Shown here: in pieces, positions 13,301 to 24,800 of the stretch
How positions within the stretch are numbered: position 1 is the first letter of the stretch
How the letters are laid out: the number at the start of each line of letters is the position of its first letter
From: Pomacea canaliculata
Lineage: Eukaryota > Mollusca > Gastropoda > Architaenioglossa > Ampullariidae
Assembly: GCF_003073045.1 (NCBI RefSeq)
Contig: NC_037597.1
Location: 28,697,927 to 28,761,926, forward strand
Direction of reading: 5' to 3'
DNA: 64,000 bases
The notes under the pieces: model-generated
The model's input: the letters and a program-made list of their open reading frames with translations, nothing else
The model's database searches: none
What the model was told of the DNA's origin: nothing
Made by a program: the position numbers and the translations under genes

Positions 13301-14932
13301 TATATATATAGTTATAGTCTAGACATGCAGATGTACCACTATATATATAGTTATAGTCTAGACATGCAGCTGTACCACTGTATATATAGAGTTATAGTCT
13401 AGACATGCAGCTGTACCACTATATATATAGTTATAGTCTAGACATGCAGATGTACCACTATATATATAGTTATAGTCTAGACATGCAGATGTACCACTAT
13501 ATATATAGTTATAGTCTAGACATGCAGCTGTACCACTCTATATATAGTCAGACTCTATACATACAGCTGTACCACTCCATATCTTTAGTCAGACTCTATA
13601 CATACAGCTGTACCACTCTATATCTTTAGTCCAACTCTATACATACAGCTGTACCACTATCTATAGTCAGACTCTATACATACAGCTGTACCACTCCATA
13701 TCTTTAGTCAGACTCTATACATACAGCTGTACCACTCTATATATAAAGTCAGACTCTATGCTTACAGCTGTACCACTCTATATCTATAGTCAGACTCTAT
13801 ACATACAGCTGTTCCACTCTATATCTATAGTCAGACTCTATACATACAGCTGTACCACTCTATATCTATAGTCAGACTCTATACATACAGCTGTACCACT
13901 CCATATCTTTAGTCAGACTCTATACATACAGCTGTACCACTCTATATATATAGTCAGACTCTATACATACAGCTGTACCACTCTATATCTATAGTCAGAC
14001 TCTATACATACAGCTGTACCACTCTATATCTATAGTCAGACTCTATACATACAGCTGTACCACTCTATATATATAGTCAGACTCTATACATACAGCTGTA
14101 CCACTCTATATCTATAGTCAGACTACTACATAGCTACCAGTCTATCAATACGTAGGGCTGGGCCCAGCATCAGGTGCAGCGTGTGCAAACAAAAATGCGG
14201 GGTGGGTTGGTGGGGTAGGGTGAGACCAGTAACGAAGGAGCATTACACTCAAACCGCCGGGACAGTGTGACTGCTCCAGCGACTGCGCACACGGCAGCCA
14301 TTATGATTAACGACTTGCTTCCGGGGACTGGCTGGTAGGGTTTAAACAGTTGGTCACGTGGCCCATGTGTCACTGCACCTCCACAGCTAGGCGGCCCAGC
14401 TTGTGCAACACTTGTACTGCTGCAGCTGCTGCGCAGTCAGTTTGCAACCGCATTACATTAGCTACAAACATTACATTGTACAAGTTACAGCTTCAAACAT
14501 CCAGCGTGTACGACTTCCAGTAAGTACAAGTAACCGACGAGCAGGAAACATTACAACCACAAGCTACAAACATGACGTTACACAAACATTACAAGCACAA
14601 TTAGCTACAAACATGACATTACACAAACATTACAAGCACAATTAGCTACAAACATGACATTACACAAACATTACAAGCACAATTAGCTACAAACATGACA
14701 TTACACAAACAAGTGTAAGTGTGTGACATGCCAAGAGTGCGTGACATGGCAAGTGTAAGTGTAGACATGTCAAGTGCAAGTGTGCGACATGCCAAGTGCA
14801 AGTGTAGACATGTCAAGTGTAAGTGTGTGACATGCCAAGTGTATGACATGTCAAGTGCAAGTGTGACATGTCAAGTGCTAGTGTGTGACATGGCAAGTGT
14901 AAGTGTCACTGTCAGAGGCGTGTACTCACCAT
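7394..14932 (-). CDS. calmodulin-like protein 1, four intact EF-hands
   Basis: Calcium-sensor protein of the calmodulin family, presumably cytosolic and acting by Ca2+-dependent binding to target proteins. Five coding exons, read on the minus strand, join in phase: ATG alone at 14930-14932 (donor gtgagt), 9937-9967, 9684-9827, 7810-8046 and 7394-7428 (stop TAA). The joined protein is 149 residues, the same as calmodulin, and starts [22 protein letters not shown] loops lie at 21-32, 57-68, 92-103 and 128-139. Each has acidic residues at 1 and 3, Gly at 6 and Glu at 12 ([48 protein letters not shown]). The linker between lobes is two residues shorter than in calmodulin and reads [11 protein letters not shown], unlike the usual ARKMKDTDSEE. 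Introns after the ATG, after codon 11, in loop 2 and in loop 4 match the classic metazoan calmodulin pattern. It is a divergent paralogue rather than orthodox calmodulin. No clear polyadenylation signal was found. Confidence 0.85.
8408..9535. repeat. 27-bp minisatellite inside CaM-like 1 intron 3
   Basis: About forty copies of aacctgcctgttacacaccc followed by tgatgtt, ccggtgg or similar. Several copies lose one C (cacctgatg), which shifts the frame between blocks. Variants tgat and ccggtggt recur in blocks, a sign of block duplication. The array separates exons 9684-9827 and 7810-8046. Confidence 0.92.
10020..10672. repeat. 89-bp tandem repeat in CaM-like 1 intron 1
   Basis: About seven copies of an 89-bp unit containing gttatcagtctcatagcg and tandem gtgacaca. 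Each unit carries two or three internal gtgacacagt copies, so it is a higher-order repeat. Copies toward the right end have lost one internal copy. Confidence 0.9.
11045..11622. repeat. 29-bp minisatellite in CaM-like 1 intron 1
   Basis: About nineteen copies of gacaagtacacatagtattt followed by atgacaagt or atgacagat. Confidence 0.92.
11623..12721. other. intron 1 sequence without recognised features
   Basis: Mixed-composition intronic DNA. A 143-codon minus-strand frame (12172-12603) resembles no known family and is not spliced into the calmodulin-like gene. A perfect tgacgtca palindrome lies near 12342. Confidence 0.4.
12722..12866. repeat. 32-bp minisatellite
   Basis: Four to five copies of gtgaacaagtgtccggtcag followed by about twelve more bases, in CaM-like 1 intron 1. 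Confidence 0.85.
13240..14135. repeat. two-phase satellite, 37 to 41-bp units
   Basis: The left part repeats gttatagtctagacatgcag with a run of ta dinucleotides. The right part repeats a related 41-bp unit, gtcagactctatacatacag. Both share ctgtaccact, so the second unit is a derivative of the first. The array lies in CaM-like 1 intron 1. Confidence 0.92.
14545..14712. repeat. 41-bp minisatellite
   Basis: Four copies of aacattacaagcacaattag plus ctacaaacatgacattacaca, close to the start codon of CaM-like 1 in its first intron. Confidence 0.88.
14713..14912. repeat. about 22-bp minisatellite next to the CaM-like 1 donor
   Basis: Irregular copies of aagtgcaagtgtgacatg-type units. The array ends about 20 bp from the splice donor that follows the ATG of CaM-like 1. 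Confidence 0.8.
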
Positions 14933-15458
14933 TGTGACACTGGTGGCGCTGTGACTGGCGGAGATGTGCGGTGGGTGAGGTGTGCAGCGTCGACTGAGGG
15001 CGGGATGCAGCCAAGCAGCGCTATAAGCCGCGCAGGACGGAGGGAGGGGGGAGTGTCAGAGGGTTGTGGGGGGGACCTCAGCGCCCTGCACGCAGCCATC
15101 ACCAGGTGCCGCGCGGGCAGCCAGCGACTTGAACACAGTCCCTGCCCCTTCCCGCAAGTCAAGGCGTGTTGCTGTTGTTATTGTTGTTGTTGTCAGCTAG
15201 CCATGTCCATCACATCGCCAGCGCTGCAGCCTCCTTGCTTGTTCGCTGCACAACTGACCCCTGACCCCCGCCAAACAGTCATGCACGCGCACCTTTGCGA
15301 GAGAGCGGGGCGAAGGGCAGGAGGGGGAGTTAAAAGGGAGAGGGAGGGAGCGCGAGATCGAGGCTGTATCAAAGCTTGCTTCATGCTCCAGTGAAGATTT
15401 CGCAAGAGCGCCTGAAGCTCGCGGCCACAAGCCCGAGGGTCGCCAGTGTGAGGAAGCC
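14933..15458 (-). promoter_or_regulatory. putative 5' flank of CaM-like 1
   Basis: GC-richer, CpG-containing sequence directly upstream of the minus-strand ATG at 14932. No TATA box was found in the proper orientation. The promoter assignment rests on position and composition only. Confidence 0.35.
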
Positions 15459-15957
15459 ACACTGGTGGGGTGGGTTGGGTGGGTTGAGGTGGTGTGGTTG
15501 GGTTGAGGTGTGGTGGGGTGGGTTGAGGTGTGGTGGGGTGGGTTGAGGTGTGATGGGTGGGTTGAGGTGTGGTGTGGTGGGTTGAGGTGTGGTGGGGTGG
15601 GTTGAGGTGTGGTGGGGTGGGTTGAGGTGTGATGGGTGGGTTGAGGTGTGGTGTGGTGGGTTGAGGTGTGGTGGGTGGGTTGAGGTGTGATGGGGTGGGT
15701 TGAGGTGTGATGGGTGGGTTGAGGTGTGGTGTGGTGGGTTGAGTTGGGGTGGGTTGGGTTGAGGTGGGGTGGGGTGGGTTGAGGTGGTGTGGTGGGTTGA
15801 GGTGTGGTGGGGTGGGTTGAGGTGTGATGGGTGGGTTGAGGTGTGGTGTGGTGGGTTGAGGTGTGGTGGGGTGGGTTGAGGTATGATGGTGGGTTGAGGT
15901 GTGGTGGGTGGGTTGAGGTGTGGTGGGTGGGTTGAGGTGGTTTGAGGTGGGGTGGGC
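15459..15957. repeat. G-rich minisatellite, 17-20-bp unit
   Basis: About twenty-five copies of ggtgggttgaggtgtggtg with GGGG variants. The plus strand has runs of three to four G separated by short loops, enough for G-quadruplexes. It lies 530-1020 bp upstream of the CaM-like 1 start codon. Confidence 0.9.
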
Positions 15958-16234
15958 TCAGGCTACACCAACAGCAATGAGAAAACTTTCACAGGGAGCA
16001 CAGCAGACAGGATAAGTAGGGGAGGGACTATAATCTCATTGCGGTTCACTGAGAATGCTGGGAGGTACAACCGAGGAATGTAGTCCTTAAAATCTCATGC
16101 ATGCATGCACACCTACGCGTATGCGCGCGCACAGACACTGACATACACGTCTGTAATCAATGTCAAGGAGCGTGGAGTGTCAACTTGTAGGTGGACATCC
16201 GCCAACTGTGGCCGGACCATCCGTTAGTAAAAGT

Positions 16235-16470
16235 ATCGTCCCCTGACTTGTTGAGGGTTAGTGGGGTCAGTGAGGGTCAGTGTGATTAACGTCGTTAGTG
16301 AGGGCTAGCAAGGTTAGCGAGGGTTAGTGTGGTTAGCGAGGGTTAGTGTGGTTAGTGTGGTTAGTGAGGGTTAGTGTGGCGTTAGTGTGGTTAGCGAGGG
16401 TTAGTGTGGTTAGGGTTAGGGTTAGTGTGGGTCAGTTAGTGAGGGTCAGTGTGGTTAGTGAGGTTACATC
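16235..16470. repeat. irregular gttagtgagg / gttagtgtg repeat
   Basis: Short, impure tandem units. Near 16408-16425 they include gttagggttagggttag, a three-unit match to the TTAGGG telomere repeat. Confidence 0.8.
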
Positions 16471-16744
16471 AAGAAACACTAGAATACATGCAACACACTT
16501 CATACTAGAATTGTTCGTTCATTGCAGTTCTCGCCCCTCCGCTCCCGTGACGTGTGTCCTGCACGTGACAGTCACAAACAACAGGACACGTTGCTGTGAA
16601 AACAAACATCCCTCCTTGTGTTTCGATCTCTGGAGAAGGTGGTCAGACCAGTTGGACATGTTACAGCCAAGCAGACGACAAAGCGGTGACACACAGACAC
16701 ATCATCACCAAAGCTACTCTTGTATTTTGACACAACTCAAGGTT

Positions 16745-17165
16745 CTGACACAATCATTAGTCACATAGTCTACAGTCACTTAGCCACACTATCAACACTA
16801 CACACTCGCATACAATCATTAGTCACACAGTCTACAGTCACTTAGCCACACTATCAACACTACACACTCGCATACCATCATCTATCCCAGTAGTTCTTAA
16901 CCTTGTTTGATGCACCGAACCAACAAGTATCATCTGCACATTAACCAAACCCTTCTTTAGTGTCATCACTAATTTACATAATCAGTCAGGTGTGTCTTGA
17001 CCTCCATGGTGGAGGCTCCGCCGAACCCCTGAGACCGACTCACCGAACCCCTAGGGTTCGATCGAACCCCGGTTAAGAACCACTGGTTTAGACACAATCC
17101 TTAGTCACATAGTTTACAGTTTACCACACTATCAACACTACACACTCGCATACAATTATTTCCAA
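16745..17165. repeat. 62-bp tandem repeat interrupted by a MITE
   Basis: Two full copies and one split copy of a 62-bp unit containing ttagccacactatcaacact. The third copy is broken by the element at 16888-17085 and continues on the far side. Confidence 0.82.
16888..17085. mobile_element. hAT-like MITE, 198 bp
   Basis: The ends are inverted: the left begins cagtagttcttaacc and the right ends ggttaagaaccactg. Inside the right end there is a palindrome around gggttcgatcgaacccc. A CAGTGGTTCT-type terminus is known from hAT elements. The flanking 8-mers match only in part, so the insertion is old or the class uncertain. There is no coding capacity. Confidence 0.6.
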
Positions 17166-17439
17166 ACCAAACCTTGCTCACCGGTTTCTGTCGGCCAAAG
17201 CTACACGTGGTCGTGACAACCTCTAAGTATGTATTCTCGTGACAATCGCTAGCTACACATGTCGTGACAATCGATAGCTAGATGTTGTCATCACAATAGC
17301 GAGTTGTGTGTTCTTGTGACAACTGCTAGCTACACGTGACTATTTTTTGAGGTAGACTGCTGTACCTGTCTGATATTGTCTCCCGATGTTTTTCACTGCG
17401 CATGCCCGACGGAAGATCAAAGTTTTGATGTAAACAGTT

Positions 17440-17645
17440 ATCATGCGTGAGTACACAAACTATTTGCTGCAGCTACCCGACATTGTACAGTCAGCATGCA
17501 GTGAGTACACAGACTATTTGCTGCAGCTACCCGACATTGTACAGTCAGCATGCCGTGAGTACACAGACTACTGCAGCTACCCGACATTGTACAGTCAGTA
17601 TGCCGTGAGTAGACAGACTATTTACTGCAGCTACCCGACATTTAA
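17440..17645. repeat. 54-bp tandem repeat
   Basis: Four copies of a unit containing ctgcagctacccgacattgt; the third lacks ten bases. Confidence 0.88.
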
Positions 17646-17737
17646 TGAAACTGCTGTCTCACCTGTCCACCTCCCTCTCCTCCCCTGACTGAGATATTGT
17701 GTCAAAGGCCAGTTGACTTCGGTGCTTTGTTGTTCCT

Positions 17738-18165
17738 GTGAACATGGACAGCCAGATGCACCCGGCCAGTGGACATGAACAGCCAGATGCACCCGGCCAG
17801 TGAACATGGACAGCCAGATGCACCCGGCCAGTGGACATGGACAGCCAGATGCACCCGGCCAGTGGACATGGACAGCCAGATGCACCCGGCCAGTGGACAT
17901 GAACAGCCAGATGCACCCGGCCAGTGGACATGAACAGCCAGATGCACCGGCCAGTGAACATGGACAGCCAGATGCACCCGGCCAGTGGACATGGACAGCC
18001 AGATGCACCCGGCCAGTGAACATGGACAGCCAGATGCACCCGGCCAGTGGACATGGACAGCAAGATTCACCCGGCCAGTGAACATGGACAGCCAGATGCA
18101 CCCGGCCAGTGGACATGGACAGCCAGATGCACCCGGCCAGTGGACATGGACAGCGAGATGCACCC
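17738..18165. repeat. 31-bp minisatellite
   Basis: About fourteen copies of gccagatgcacccggccagt plus ggacatggaca, with tgaacatg and ggacatgaac variants. Frames stay open in several phases on both strands because the unit has few stop triplets. Confidence 0.92.
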
Positions 18166-18364
18166 GCAAGTGAGGCGGAACTGCTGGATGGCAGCGAACC
18201 TTGTCTGCAGACAGTTGCACCTGTCCGCAAGGGTTCTATGGAGTGTTCTTGCTGTCGTCCTTCTGATGCAGTCCTCTGATGACATAAACTCTGAAGTACA
18301 AACCTCGGACTGTCAGCTGTTTCTCGTCTGTCTGCAGGATTTCTTTCCTTGATGTACTTTCAAC

Positions 18365-19815
18365 TTCGTGACATTTGTGCACTTGACTTCATAGACAGCA
18401 GTACACGTACACTATACAGTACACACTATACACTATACACTATAGACAGTACTGTTTGTTCACTTGTTTATCAGACAGCAGTACAAGTACACTACACACT
18501 ACACACTATACACTATACTCTATACACTACACACTATACACTATACACTACAGACAGTACTGTTTGTTCACTTGTTTATCAGACAGCAGTACACGTACAC
18601 TATACACTACACACTATACACTATACAGTACACACTACACACTATACACTACAGACAGTACTGTTTGTTCACTTGTTTATCAGACAGCAGTACACGTACA
18701 CTACACACTATACACTATACACTATACACTACAGACAGTACTGTTTGTTCACTTGTTTATCAGATAGCAGTACATGTACACTACACACTATACACTATAC
18801 AGTACAAACTATACACTATACAGTATACACTACAGTTTGTTCACTTGTTTATCAGACAGCAGTACATGTACACTACACACTACACACTACACACTATACA
18901 CTACAGACAGTACTGTTTGTTCACTTGTTTATCAGACAGCAGTACACGTACACTACACACTATACACTATACACTATACACTACAGACAGTACTGTTTGT
19001 TCACTTGTTTATCAGATAGCAGTACATGTACACTACACACTACACACTACACACTATACACTACAGACAGTACTGTTTGTTCACTTGTTTATCAGACAGC
19101 AGTACATGTACACTACACACTACACACTATACACTACAGACAGTACTGTTTGTTCACTTGTTTATCAGATAGCAGTACATGTACACTACACACTATACAC
19201 TATACAGTATACACTACAGTTTGTTCACTTGTTTATCAGACAGCAGTACATGTACACTACACACTACACACTATACACTACAGACAGTACTGTTTGTTCA
19301 CTTGTTTATCAGATAGCAGTACATGTACACTACACACTATACACTATACAGTACAAACTATACACTATACAGTATACACTACAGTTTGTTCACTTGTTTA
19401 TCAGACAGCAGTACATGTACACTACACACTACACACTACACACTATACACTACAGACAGTACTGTTTGTTCACTTGTTTATCAGACAGCAGTACACGTAC
19501 ACTACACACTATACACTATACACTACAGACAGTACTGTTTGTTCACTTGTTTATCAGATAGCAGTACATGTACACTACACACTATACACTATACAGTACA
19601 CACTATACACTATACAGTATACACTACAGTTTGTTCACTTGTTTATCAGACAGCAGTACATGTACACTATACACTGCACACTATACACTATACACTACAG
19701 ACAGTACTGTTTGTTCACTTGTTTATCAGACAGCAGTACATGTACACTATACACTACACACTACTCACTATACACTACAGACAGTACTGTTTGTTCACTT
19801 GTTTATCAGACAGCA
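18365..19815. repeat. 1.45-kb compound satellite
   Basis: About fifteen copies of a unit of roughly 75-130 bp: a constant part tttgttcacttgtttatcag, then cagcagtac, then a variable run of acactatac/acactacac pieces. Unit length changes through the number of nine-base pieces. The long false frame across it (553 codons at 18349-20010) is repeat translation. Confidence 0.92.
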
Positions 19816-20164
19816 CCACACTTTCTTTCTTTCTCTTTGCCTGTGATTTTAGTTGTTTTCATTTTCTCCCTATTAGTAGCAGTAAGGTGTCGTCAGCTTG
19901 CCTCAACAGTCGGGATATGGCGCTGTGTCAGTGGACGTTATGATTATGATTATGATTATGATGATTATGATTATGATGATTATTATTATTTATTAAATGG
20001 CGACGAATGAAGGGTTGTGAGCTACAGTCGTCGTGCTTGTCTACAAGCGGGTCAGGCCAGGCCCAGTGTCCAGATGAAGGCGGGCGGGTCATCACAAGCG
20101 TCAGACGTCGTCAGTCGCGACACCCGACATGTTGTCGTCAGCAGCACAGTCATCTGGGGTCATC
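19816..20164. other. spacer with an (attatg)n stretch
   Basis: Non-coding spacer. A run of gattat/gattatgat triplet-like units lies at about 19938-19992. Confidence 0.5.
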
Positions 20165-20998
20165 ATCAGGCAGACTGACGGCACTGTCATCTTTTGTTTC
20201 ATCAGACAGACAGACGGCAATGTCATCTTCTGTTTCATCAGACAGACGGCACTGTCATCTTCTGTTTCATCAGACAGACGGCACTGTCATCTTCTGTTTC
20301 ATCAGACAGACAGACAAACGGCACTGTCATCTTCTGTTTCATCAGACAGACGGCACTGTCATCTTTTGCTTCATCAGACAGACAGACGGCAATGTCATCT
20401 TCTGTTTCATCAGACAGACGGCACTGTCATCTTCTGTTTCATCAGACAGACGGCACTGTCATCTTTTGCTTCATCAGACAGACAGACGGCACTGTCATCT
20501 TCTGTTTCATCAGACAGACGGCACTGTCATCTTCTGTTTCATCAGACAGACGGCAATGTCATCTTCTGTTTCATCAGACAGACGGCACTGTCATCTTCTG
20601 TTTCATCAGACAGACGGCACTGTCATCTTCTGTTTCATCAGACAGACGGCACTGTCATCTTTTGCTTCATCAGACAGACAGACGGCACTGTCATCTTCTG
20701 TTTCATCAGACAGACGGCAATGTCATCTTCTGTTTCATCAGACAGACGGCACTGTCATCTTCTGTTTCATCAGACAGACAGACGGCAATGTCATCTTCTG
20801 TTTCATCAGACAGACAGACGGCACTGTCATCTTCTGTTTCATCAGACAGACAGACGGCACTGTCATCTTCTGTTTCATCAGACAGACGGACGGCACTGTC
20901 ATCTTCTGTTTCATCAGACAGACAGACTGCACTGTCATCTTCTGTTTCATCAGACAGACGGCAATGTCATCTTCTGTTTCATCATCAGACAGACGGCA
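20165..20998. repeat. 32/36-bp minisatellite
   Basis: About twenty-five copies of cactgtcatcttctgtttca followed by tcagacagacgg, with an optional extra four bases (acag). The tttgc variant recurs at intervals, a sign of block duplication. All three plus frames remain open, giving false proteins of 300-400 residues. Confidence 0.92.
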
Positions 20999-21214
20999 TG
21001 GTGCACGACAAAGAACTGCGTTCAGTGCGCCCACCGCCCGCAACAATCAGCAGGCGGGCCTCTGTTGCCAAGGTGACGGGAGCCCAACACAAAGCTGTGT
21101 ATCGATTGGTCGGTTAGACGGGTGGCTTTTCCTGCTCTCTTCCGTCTCTGCACACAGCGTCGCCTTCACAGACATGTCAGGGAGGTGGAGGGGGCTGCTA
21201 AGTTAAATGTCATA

Positions 21215-21530
21215 TGAGGCAAGCTGCTAGGGTGACAGACATGTGACAACATGCCTTAGTGACAGGACTACAGTGCCAGGGTGACAGACATGTGACATTA
21301 TCAGTGCCAGGGGGACAGACAGGTGACATTATCAGTGCCATGGTGACAGACAGGTGACAACATGCTTTAGTGACAGGACTACAGTGCCAGGGTGACAGAC
21401 ATGTGACATTATCAGTGCCAGGGGGACAGACAGGTGACATTATCAGTGCCAGGGGGACAGACAGGTGACAACATGCCTTAGTGACAAGACTACAGTTCAG
21501 AGTGGCAGACAGGATAGGTCAGGACAGGAC
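21215..21530. repeat. about 31-bp minisatellite with higher-order structure
   Basis: Copies of cagtgccagggtgacagaca plus tgtgacattat alternate with a longer piece containing acatgccttagtgacagg. Confidence 0.85.
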
Positions 21531-21601
21531 TACAGTGCCATAGCGTACCTGCGAATGTACCGAAAACATCTTTATAATCTTGAACACGACAGTCGTAATA
21601 T

Positions 21602-21607
21602 TTTATT
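21602..21607 (-). terminator. candidate polyadenylation signal of CaM-like 2
   Basis: AATAAA on the minus strand about 256 bp past the stop codon of CaM-like 2. The hexamer and its distance are the only evidence. Confidence 0.4.
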
Positions 21608-21862
21608 GGTAACAGCTGTAAGATGACATGCGAGAGACAAAACTACTCGTGACAGTTGCCAATGACACTTGTAGCTGTTGTCAGTGGCCATAACATGACA
21701 CTCAATCCTCTAACATGACAGGCCTCTAGTGGAAGTAATGCCGTGTGGAGGCAAGTCCACCCCGGTGACGTTCGTGTGACATGGCAGTGTCCTTCAGGCT
21801 TGTGTCACACTCGAGATGGTGTTTCCGGGACAACTGCCAGGACCAGCGGTGTCGTCACGAGT

Positions 21863-24800
21863 TCAGGACATGATCATCTTCACGAATTCTGAAACAATCG
21901 TCAGCTGAGGTGGGCGTGCGTGACGTCTGTCTATGATGCTGGCCGTCATGCCACTCTAAACTGTGTTTCAGACACGACTGAGGTCAACAACACTCTGTTA
22001 GTCCGCTCTGTACAAATGTTAACATGCCGACACTGGCATGAGCGATGAAGTCAATAAAATAATGAACTCAATAAAATAATGAATTCAATAAAATAATTCG
22101 GGGATAATTTCTAGAGCATCACATGATGCGTACGGCTTACTGCTGACTTTCATAGAAAACATCTTTGTAACTACATCGCCATGGATACCTTAGTCAGTAG
22201 CCCGCGCACGCGCACCAACACACACACATACCTTTGTAATCAATCTGTCCAGTGCCGTCGATGTTGGCCTCGCGGATCATCTCATCGACTTCGTCGTCAG
22301 TCAGCTTCTCGCCCAGGTTGGTCATCACGTGACGCAGCTCGGCGGCGCTGATGAAGCCGTTGCCCTCCTTATCAAAGACGGCGAACACCTCCAACAATTC
22401 CTCCTCGGACTCTTTTCTACCCAGCGTGCGCGCCATCATCGTCAGGAACTCGGGGAAATCCACCAGGCCCTCATCTGGTCCCAACGTCAAATTCACGTCA
22501 TCATTACGTCCTCGATACGTCAAGAACACGGAAGAGAGGAACCTAAATGTTGACAGTCAGTCTCTATGTCATTACGTCGACAGTGAGTCACCATATCAAC
22601 ATTACGTTGACAGTCACCATATCAACATTACGTCGACAGTGAGTCACTATATCAACATTACGTCGACAGTGAGTCACGTATTACGTCGACAGTGAGTCAC
22701 CATATCAACATTACGTCGACAGTGAGTCACCATATCAACATTACCTTGACAGTCCCCATATCAACATTACGTCAAGAGCTCGGGAACATGAACCAAGATT
22801 AACAATCTGTTGCCCTGTGAACAACACAATAAACCATCTGCAAGCCAGTAGCACTTCCTAACCAGCAGCAACTGACATACCAGCCAGCAGCAACTGACAT
22901 ACCAACCAGCAGCAACTGACATACCAGCCAGCAGCAACTGACATACCAACCAGCAGCAACTGACATACCAACCAGCAGCAACTGACATACCAGCCAGCAG
23001 CAACTGACATACCAGCCAGCAGCAACTGACATACCAGCCAGCAGCAACTGACATACCAACCAGCAGCAACTGACATACCAACCAGCAGCAACTGACATAC
23101 CAGCCAGCAGCAACTGACATACCAGCCAGCAGCAACTGACATACCAGCCAGCAGCAACTGACATACCAACCAGCAGCAACTGACATACCAGCCAGCAGCA
23201 ACTGACATACCAACCAGCAGCAACTGACATACCAACCAGCAGCAACTGACATACCAAGCTCAAACCGTTTCACAGATCAATCTCCAGGCAGTGACTCAAA
23301 TAATTTAATGAGAACTTTTCACGTGCTTGTAACGCGTTACGTCCTGATGTAACTCATGATTGTAAACAGGTTCTGATACTCATTCTCTCATTCTGATACT
23401 CATTCTCCCATTCTGTTACTCATTCTCTCATGCTCTGATACTCATTCTCTCATTCTGTTACTCATTCTCTCATGCTCTGATACTCATTCTCTCATTCTGT
23501 TACTCATTCTCTCATGCTCTGATACTCATTCTCTCATTCTGTTACTCATTCTCTCATTCTGTTACTCATTCTCTCATGCTCTGATACTCATTCTCTCATG
23601 CTTTATTGCTCATTTCAGCATCTTGGCGCCATTTGTTGCTGAAAGCAGAGAGCCGGGTGGCTATGGTATTCCACCCCAATGTGCACCCCTTTGATAGCCG
23701 CGTGGCGCAGCGAACTTGCCCCGATACCCAGCTGTCGACACTGGGTGTGGAGAAGAGGGAGTGTAGATAGTGGGGTGGATGGAGAAGTGAAATCTTGCTC
23801 ACGCTTCTCGTCAACCTCCTGTACCATGGCGCGGATCTCGGCGTCGGTCACCGTGCCACCCAGCGAGCGGATAGCCACGCCCACATCACCCGTGTGGATG
23901 TACCCGTCGCCATCTTTGTCGAACAGCGAAAAAGCTTCTTGGAACTCTGCAAATATCGGCAGCAGTATGTGTTACATCACCACCACCAGCAACAGCAAGT
24001 GAGCGGCCATCACTACCAGCAAACTATCTATCCGTGCAATCATCACTACAGGCGACCTTCACATCAACAAGACTGTTGATGTCACCACAAACTGTTGTCT
24101 TCCTTGGTGGTGTCTTGCTTTGTGATACGACACCTAATGACATGATATCACACCTCTCTTTTTGTTGTCAATGTTGTGAGTTTCAGTGTCATGATACTAA
24201 TGTGCTGTTTGATACGCAGGGACATGTTGACATGTTGATGTCTGCTTTTGTACTCTTTGCTTTTTCCCTTTGCTGCGGCGTGTATTGATGTTGTTTGTGT
24301 ATTCCTGTATAACAACCTGAATGTAACTGATGTGTTCATGCATACCTAATAAACACTGACAGACTGGCACACAGCATGTTGACACATAGTCACTGATAAA
24401 CACTGATAGTACATAGCATGTTGACACATAGTCACTGATAAACACTGATAGTTCATAGCATGTTGACACATAGTCACTGATAAACACTGATAGTTCATAG
24501 TATGTTGACACATAGTCACTGATAAACACTGATAGTTCATAGCATGTTGACACATAGTCACTGATAAACACTGACAGACTGGTACACAGCATGTTGACAC
24601 ATAGTCACTGATAAACACTGATAGTACATAGCATGTTGACACATAGTCACTGATAAACACTGACAGACTGGTACACAGCATGTTGACACATAGTCACTGA
24701 TAAACACTGACAGACTGGTACACAGCATGTTAACACATAGTCACTGATAAACACTGATAGTTCATAGCATGTTGACACATAGTCACTGATAAACACTGAT

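Noticed and set aside
17631-18230. Minus-strand frame with repeated HVHWPGASGC-like units
   Set aside because: Shadow of the 31-bp minisatellite; the same repeat is open in several frames on both strands.
18349-20010. 553-codon open frame rich in Thr, Tyr and His
   Set aside because: It is translation of a tandem satellite with few stop triplets. Equivalent frames stay open in other phases, and there is no start context or domain.
20007-21206. Open frames of 300-400 codons with repeated CHLLFHQTDR-like units
   Set aside because: The 32/36-bp minisatellite is open in all three plus frames, so openness carries no coding evidence.
22767-23273. Cys/Trp-rich minus frame of about 168 codons
   Set aside because: Pure 22-bp repeat translated in rotating frames, within an intron of CaM-like 2.
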